This document shows positions 57,455-64,000 of a DNA stretch of 64,000 nt, piece by piece. Position 1 is the first letter of the stretch; every line of letters begins with the position of its first letter. The stretch is from Seriola aureovittata (taxonomy: Eukaryota > Chordata > Actinopteri > Carangiformes > Carangidae). Below the pieces are notes generated by a model. It searched no databases, had not been told where the DNA came from, and was given only the letters and a program-made list of their open reading frames with translations. The DNA lies in assembly GCF_021018895.1 (NCBI RefSeq), contig NC_079375.1, forward strand, positions 22,202,975 to 22,266,974, read 5' to 3'. The translations under genes and the position numbers were made by a program.

Positions 57455-60117
57455 TCGAGAGACCTAAATGATTTCGTGAGATCACACAGTGGCGCCAAAC
57501 GTCTCTAATCATCACTATGGAATTATATTTCCAGCTGTGCCAATGGAAGAAAGCTGAGCTAACTCCGCTGACCTACATTAGACCGTCAAATTAAAAGCCC
57601 AATCTGTAAAATGTAAACAGAAGAGTCGTCTCACCGACATAAGTCAAAACACAGGACATTTAAATGTTATTACACAAACTAACACAACCTGACAGTTATA
57701 TATGTCAATCAATATGTTCTGGTGCTGTTAAAGGTCTGTTTACATCAGTAATTAGTAACACCAGAGCACAACAGGCCAAAGAGTAATTAAGAAATACTTT
57801 TTAAATTTTTATCTATAAATTAAAACGTTAAAATACATTCTGTATGTTAGAGCCACTTCATTACAGTAAATCCAGCTAGTGGCTGTTAGCTAAACCAGTA
57901 GCTTCTAGGTAAGCAGATTTCAAGGAATGTCTTTAATCAACAATTTTAAGTGTTAATAATCAATAATCATTTAATCCTTAGAGAATAACGTAACACAAAG
58001 TGCACGTTTTTCAACAATAAACAGTATTTTTAATCTCCTGCTGTGACCCATAGTTGTGGCAAAGTCCAACTAAAAAGTAGATTTTTGAGCAAGAAACCAC
58101 ATAAACATAATTCATGTTATAATAACAAACGTCATGGCGTCACTTGAATTCGCAATGCCCTGACTCCTCTTTGTTCCAAGTCCAGTACAAGTTCAAAATA
58201 TTTAATGGAGCAAGCTACGCAGCTTCTAGGCTTCACTGGAGAACATAAATGAGACTGAACATGTTGTGCAGATGTAGCACTTTAAACAAAGTCTGACCCA
58301 TTTTTTATATCAACAAAAGGACCAGTGCGAGAAGCCTAAGAATAAAGAAGGTTGTTCCAGAGCGTAACAGTTAAAAACTGTGAATTGAATGTAGAAACTG
58401 AACCGTGGAGATGAGTTACGAGTTATTTGAGACGTTGTAAATAGGTTGAGTCATATATATATATATATATACATAAAACATTTTATATCATCAGCAGCAT
58501 CAGCATGTGTAATGTCTTCAAAAGAGAAACTGGAAGTGTTGAGAGAAACTGGAAGTGTTGCCTGGTGAATGAGTTTCAGTTGAAGTGGAAGCTTGGCCTG
58601 AAGAACTGTGGAGAGTTTATATTAAGTTAATATTTATTCAGTGATTCACCTCCTCTGTTTTATGATCATCTTAAAAAACCACGGCTTCCTTTGTCTTTAT
58701 TTTCTTCATTCAGATTGCGGATGTCCGTGATCTCATATTGTTGCCTCCACAAACCCACAAAGTCACCAGTGTCGGTGCAGCTCAGCTGCTGAGTAGGATG
58801 TTTGTGCTTCAATTAACACCGAGTCTAATTAAGTGAGTGGTTGCATGTTGGTCAGTGTGTCTGTGTCGGTGAGATAAACAGTCGGTCACTTCCTGTGGTC
58901 TGCGGCGGAGAGAGGAAGTGGGCAGTTGGTTTACCTTGGTGTGTCAGCGGCCACCTGCCTGTTACACGCACACACATCTTCTCCCGTGTGGCCACAGATC
59001 TTCTCTTGTGCACGCACACGGGAGTGGCTACAAGCTGAGGCACTGACTACAAAGCAAGATAAAAGGACATGACATGAGATGATGAAGGCGAGACAGGGAG
59101 AACAGTGAGGAGGCTGTTGATGCTTAGAAAGGACGGCATTGTGGCCACAGGAATGATGCAATCTGGGAAAAGAACAGTCGGAAACTGAAGGAATTACCAG
59201 CTGAATGGGACAGGGTGTGAATCATAGCCGTCATGCACACTTCCTGTGTGAATGTATGTCTCTTCTTCTGCTCCTGACAGGAAGAAGAAAAACTGAATTG
59301 GCTTAACTGGTAACTTTACAAGTCCCATCTTGTTGTCTGACTAGTCAATTAGAGGAAGGGGGGAAGGGGCAGAAAGGAAGGATGGAAGGAGGGGTGCGTA
59401 CTTTGCAGACAAAGCCACATCCTGATGGTCATCAGTGGGTGGCCTGAGGGCACCTTCCCCCAGGGAAGATAGGAGGTGTTACAGGAAATGAGGTAATATA
59501 CAAAGTCATTACCTAATTTCCGACATAAAGAAAGCGAGGAGCAAAATTTTAGAGAAATGTCTTCTTTTCTTTTTTTTCCAAGAGACAAAATCGTGTCATT
59601 GAGATTTGCTCGGGATTGACTTATTAGTCGAATGATACTGGCAGAGACGCATGTTTTTCCACTCTTGTTTCACCAGGTCTTATTGTTGTTGGCCAGAGAG
59701 GGGTTGTTTTAATAGACAGCAGCTGGGGATTACACACAGACACTCACACACACACACACACACACAGACACACTCACACACACGCTCTAGATGTGTGCTG
59801 AGGAGCCGGGGGGGGGGGTTTAGAGATGTCCTAAATGTCTTCCTAAAGGAACAGCACAAGCTTCAGGCAAACGTTCCTACAGCGAGAAAGAGTTAAAAAG
59901 GTTTGGTTTTAATGCGTTGCACTTAATGTACATACGCACACAAACTCCCTCACACAACCACACAACCACACAACCACACAACCACACAGAAATCACACGC
60001 TAACAGCCAATAACTGCTGCTACAAATGAACTGGGAGCTATAATTTCATACGTTTATGAATCATCTGACATAATAGTGCAGCTCTCTGGACAGAGTGAGT
60101 GGATGTGTAATGAGGAG

Positions 60118-60162
<45 letters not shown>

Positions 60163-60813
60163 TGTGTGTGTTGTATACCCAGCATGCATCAGTTGGACTC
60201 CCATCGCTGTTGACCAGAGTTTCTTTCCATTGGCCCTCACCGAACGGAACAACTGACTCTCTTTCTTTTCTGAAACGCAATCCCTCCTTCTCCTTTTCTC
60301 ATCCTATGTAAAATGAGCGCTCTGCCCACTGACATCCATAGCAACCGCTGTTTGATTCTCCGTAGATCTTCCATTAAACAATAAACTCACACCGCCGCGT
60401 ACGAGCGAGCTGCGCCCTTGACCTCAAAATCCTGGGTTGGACTTACTGAAAGTCCCTTTGCTCTGTGCTTCTTTCTGTCCGACTGTTCGTAATCAAGAAA
60501 TCAAGACTGACTTCGACACTAAAAACGCTTCCATACAGCAGTTTAAAGTGTCTTACATCCAAACCGTAGACTCTGTACCCCAGCACTAACGCAGTGTACC
60601 ATTAGTGTAGCTCAACTAATTCAGAGAAATGAATTGAATGAAAACAACATTTCTCTCATATCAGCTGTAAGTGAAAAAACAAAAAGTGCAGAAAAATAGC
60701 GAGGATAAGCAGTTGAACTAGTTAGCTCTAAGTAAGGGGTAAAAAAAGAAATGTAGTGGTTAAACAGTGGAGATGGTTAGAAAAGCTGAATAAGTATGAA
60801 TCACGTGAGTTCA

Positions 60814-60859
<46 letters not shown>

Positions 60860-63800
60860 GGGGGGGGGGGTCTGGGAACCACTGGTCTACATCAAAAGCT
60901 TGAAGTCATCTCCTATGCAACTGTAAATAGTGACCATTTCCTCTTCCTGCTGCTGCTGCCGCTTTAGTTACTCAGCCCATTAGTGTGGTCAAAAATAGTC
61001 GAGTGTGACGGTGAATAAGACTTTGTCAAGTCACCTGAGGGACTTGTGAAAGAGGCACGAGGGGCCTTATAGTTAAAACAAGTGTTCGGTGTCATTCAAC
61101 AGCAGCCTTTTGACTGAGCTCAGGGCAGAGGGAGGATTCTGTACGAAAGAAAACAAAGTGAATGTGTCAAATCAGGCCTTAAAAACCCCTTTTCTTATAT
61201 TCACAGTGAAATACATCCAGGTCTGAGACGCTAAAGTTTAACTTCAGGAGAGGGAAACCGACGTTAATAATTATTAGAAGACCCACAAACTGCAGGAGCC
61301 TCATTATGACTCTTAATTACAACCTTTAGATGTAACTAGCCTCCATCTTTCCCTCCTCGCCGCTCCTCTCTTTCCCGCCTGTGTGGATGTGCTGTAACAG
61401 TGGCAAACAGTGAGTCTTTATGTGTCTACTGAGAGCTGCATGGGTGAGTCAGAACCAGAAAGGGCTCATTCAGGGGTGAAGTCTAAACACTGAGACCTCC
61501 ATGTCTCCAGAAGACAGAGAGGGAGAGATTAGACCTTCAAGAGCTTCCCGAGCTGCCATTCACTGCTGCCCAAGCTCGAGTGCAAGGCTGATTAACCATC
61601 GGGGCTTTTTCACGCAAGTATCGTCAGGCGTAAACCGACAGACCTGAGCACGTATTTAGATAATCTGTGTTTGCTTCAGTGGAAAAGAGACGTGTTTTTA
61701 CCTTTGTTGTATTTAGTGACTATTAGCAACAGATATACAGGAATAATCTAGTGGCTCTGGGTGTGGTTGTTCATAAGTATTTACCCTCAAGTCCCTGGGT
61801 TTTCCATAAGAGAGGGATGAAGGAGAAGAGAGAAGGGGAGGAGTGACGAGGCGAAGACAGAGACATGGACGTGGGGGAAGAGTTTGTCTTTGAGGTTTGG
61901 ATGCGACTCGGAAGAAATTCCCAGTTAAATTACTGACTGACGCTGCTGCTTGACTGGAGACATTGGCTGAGGTTGCCCAAGGCCTGAGTCTCACCCTGGG
62001 ACACTCCCTACCTTCCTCTCTTCTCTCTCAATCGCCTTCTCAGCACATACACCCTCTACCACTGTGGCTTTTCCAAACTACACAAAATGTAGAATCATTA
62101 TAATAATAGATCACATCAAGTTCTACCGTGCAAGGGAAAAAAAAAAACTCACTCTCCAAAAAAGTGACTGTTAAAAAACTTTAATCGGTCGAGGTTATAC
62201 TGTATCCAAACAATAAAACACATCCTAAAAGTGCATTACACGCTCACAAAGTGACTGTGCGCAGCAGAATATCAAAGTGGTCTCGGTTTTCACTGCACTC
62301 ACAATAGCCTCAGTGTTATTTTTCAGCTCTAGTTCGAGAGGGAAAGAGTTGAGGAGAAGCTGTGTGGGAGAGGTGCGGCACGAAGCCGCTGGCACCGCTC
62401 CAGATGTCAAACCAGCACCGCAGCGAAATGGGTTTCCAGGGGAAAGTAAGGTCAATCATAGCGGAGACTGAGGGATCCGGATCGCCGAAGAACTCGGTGA
62501 CCATCGTAATATGTGCTCGAAAATGGTTTAAACAAACGCTTTCATCATGTACAAACTCAGTGACTTTAGTTTTAACCATCACAATCTGCAACAAGTGGCC
62601 ACAGGATAACGTCAATGTTGAAACTGAAGTTAATCTTTAACTCTGTGAGGGGGATTTCCTCCTCCAGTTTCTGGGTTTTTTTTTTTTTATTGAAACCTAA
62701 ACTGGCTTTGTTTGAAGTTTTTCTAGGGGCTTAAACTTGGCAGTGTTCTTTCATGTTGACCTGAGCTTCAATTAACTACGGTGCTCGCTGGAGAGCCGAA
62801 TGTTGATGGTTGAATAGCTTTTGTGTTTAGTCATTAAATGGAGACGTGCCAGGTGCTTGAAACTGATGTTGCTCTCGCTGGCTACAAGGCAGCAAAACAC
62901 AGAGAGACATTATTTAAGAGCTTATTTTCGCTGTCAGTGAGAAATGTGTTTTTTGCTGCGAGCGCACAAAAAACATCCTGAACTTGTTGTCACTGCATCT
63001 GATAGTCAACATCATACCAGACAGTTGGTTTACCCTGAATCACCAACAAACATCAGGTGACTTAGGAAGCGTTTTTGTGTCTGTCTCTAATTTAAACTTG
63101 TTTTCTTTCTACATACTGGAGTTTCCTTTTGTCTCATTTTGCAATGCTTCTCCTTTTTTTTTTTTGCTTTGCTTTGCTCTGCAGTCATGGCTGCAGCAGT
63201 ATGGTTACCTGCCCCCGGGGGACCTGAGGACCCACGCCCTCCGCTCCCCTCACTCCGTCTCCTCAGCCGTCGCTGCCATGCAGAGGTTCTACGGCCTCAC
63301 CGTCACCGGCACCTTCGATGACAAGACCGTCGAGTGAGCATCGTCAAACAGCTGCGCTCTGCACGGAGCTTGGCTCAAACTAACAAAGCTACTTTTTTTA
63401 TTTTTTATTTGACCTTGTTGTGAGCGGAGTTATGTCTTGTGTCTGGCAGGGCCATGAGGCGGCCGCGCTGCGGAGTGCCAGACAAGTTTGGTGCTGAGCT
63501 GAAGAGCAACCTGAGGAGGAAGCGATACGCCATCCAGGGCCTGAAGTGGAACAAGAATGAAGTCACTTTCTCGTGAGTCAACAGCAATGCATCTGCAGAG
63601 TTATGAGGGAATAGGACCTGAAGCTATTCTTACACTATGATTAGTGTGATGCAATGTCAGAAAACCCAAACTATATTGAGCAACTGAAAAGGTTTTCCTA
63701 TGAAATGAAAATGACTCTTTTCCTTACCCCCCCCCCCGTAAACACTCTCCAGTATACAGAACTACACCCCAAAGGTGGGTGAGTACGAGACCCATGAGGC

Positions 63801-64000
63801 CATCAGGAGGGCCTTCAAGGTGTGGGAGAGCATCACCCCTCTCCATTTCCGGGAAATCCCCTACAGTTACATACGGGACAAGGTAGAGGAGTTTGCCGAC
63901 ATCATGATCTTCTTTGCTGAGGGTTTCCACGGCGACAGCAGCCCGTTCGACGGAGAGGGAGGCTTCCTGGCACACGCCTACTTCCCCGGCAATGGCATCG
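56109..64000 (+). CDS. mmp14: MMP14 (MT1-MMP), membrane-type matrix metalloproteinase, N-terminal 206 aa, gene continues past window
   Basis: Membrane-anchored zinc protease that cleaves collagens and activates pro-MMP2. Visible exons: 56109-56207, 63185-63333, 63450-63572, 63753->64000, all GT-AG and in phase. Residues 1-22 are a signal peptide with a poly-Leu core. The propeptide includes [20 protein letters not shown] and the cysteine switch PRCGVPD (Cys90). The furin site RRKR at 105-108 precedes the mature YAIQGLKW. The catalytic domain begins with [40 protein letters not shown] carries the MT-loop position typical of membrane-type MMPs. The zinc-binding HExxHxxGxxH motif, hemopexin repeats and transmembrane anchor lie beyond 64000. 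Start context GTGATGG is favourable. Two mmp14 copies exist in several fish; which one this is cannot be told. Confidence 0.93.
56240..56460. repeat. Minisatellite-like tandem repeat, ~36 bp unit
   Basis: Diverged tandem units of the form AATAAAG..AGATAAATAAATCCAGA..TGAGG. Two adjacent copies (about 56379-56440) are nearly identical and share ATAAATCCAGACTTGAGG; earlier copies are more diverged. Begins about 30 bp after the exon-1 donor of mmp14. Confidence 0.8.
57420..57452. repeat. (GT)n microsatellite
   Basis: About 16 GT dinucleotides in mmp14 intron 1. Confidence 0.9.
59744..59782. repeat. (CA)n microsatellite, imperfect
   Basis: CA dinucleotide array with GA and CT interruptions. A run of G residues (59808-59818) follows about 25 bp later. 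Confidence 0.9.
59939..59990. repeat. (CACAACCA)n short tandem repeat
   Basis: Four to five copies of an 8-bp ACCACACA unit, starting from a CACA-rich stretch. Confidence 0.85.
60119..60172. repeat. (GT)n microsatellite
   Basis: About 26 GT dinucleotides with a single GG interruption. Confidence 0.95.
60818..60870. repeat. (GT)n microsatellite with terminal poly-G
   Basis: About 19 GT units running directly into a run of 14 G residues. Confidence 0.95.

Larger units (their letters stand above)
56208..63184 (+). other. mmp14: mmp14 intron 1 (7 kb, repeat-dense)
   Basis: Large intron between the signal-peptide exon and the propeptide exon. It holds a ~36-bp tandem repeat (56240-56460), GT/CA microsatellites at 57420-57452, 59744-59782, 60119-60172 and 60818-60856, a CACAACCA-type repeat (59939-59990) and G runs at 59808-59818 and 60857-60870. 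No convincing coding exon was seen inside it. Confidence 0.7.

Overview
The window is nuclear DNA from a ray-finned fish, most likely a percomorph-type teleost. Evidence: every recognisable protein is a vertebrate orthologue split by short GT-AG introns, a Tc1-family transposon remnant with internal direct repeats is present, several interspersed families resemble teleost repeats, and CA/GT, GA, TA and GTCT microsatellites are dense. The species cannot be fixed from this sequence. I found no bacterial, viral, CRISPR or other defence-type system, and no structural RNA gene.

Layout. 1-885 is a ~26-bp satellite that runs into a decayed Tc1-like element (885-1734). Then come four minus-strand genes: tox4 (coding 7172->2901, 9 coding exons, 678 aa), chd8 (28145->10516, 38 coding exons, 2587 aa), a cerebellin-family secreted C1q gene (33267->31993, 3 exons, 199 aa) and a RING/B-box/PRY-SPRY TRIM gene (40248->35763, 7 coding exons, 508 aa). 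A ~6.8-kb gene-free stretch follows, carrying repeats and a CpG-rich segment. Two plus-strand genes close the window: sall2 (47006-53490, 3 coding exons, 1407 aa) and mmp14 (from 56109; runs off the right edge after 4 exons, 206 aa visible). Exon borders were placed by eye from GT/AG sites, reading frame and remembered family sequences. For all five complete genes the coding length is an exact multiple of three, which supports the models.

Themes. tox4, chd8, sall2 and mmp14 lie in the human 14q11.2 region, so the window preserves an old vertebrate neighbourhood, with a cerebellin and a TRIM gene lying between chd8 and sall2. tox4, chd8 and sall2 encode nuclear chromatin or transcription proteins; mmp14 is a membrane metalloproteinase; the cerebellin is a synaptic organiser. 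Nothing suggests that they act as one pathway.

Points most worth a second look: Sall2 appears to lack the N-terminal C2HC finger and one C-terminal finger while being much longer than human SALL2; chd8 has a possible paired-CCAAT promoter with a non-coding first exon, a potential RNA G-quadruplex in its 3'UTR, and a weak first BRK-like segment; a long-arm foldback element sits in a TRIM intron; the TRIM gene has a palindromic E-box beside its likely first exon; and the satellite has abruptly replaced the body of a transposon.
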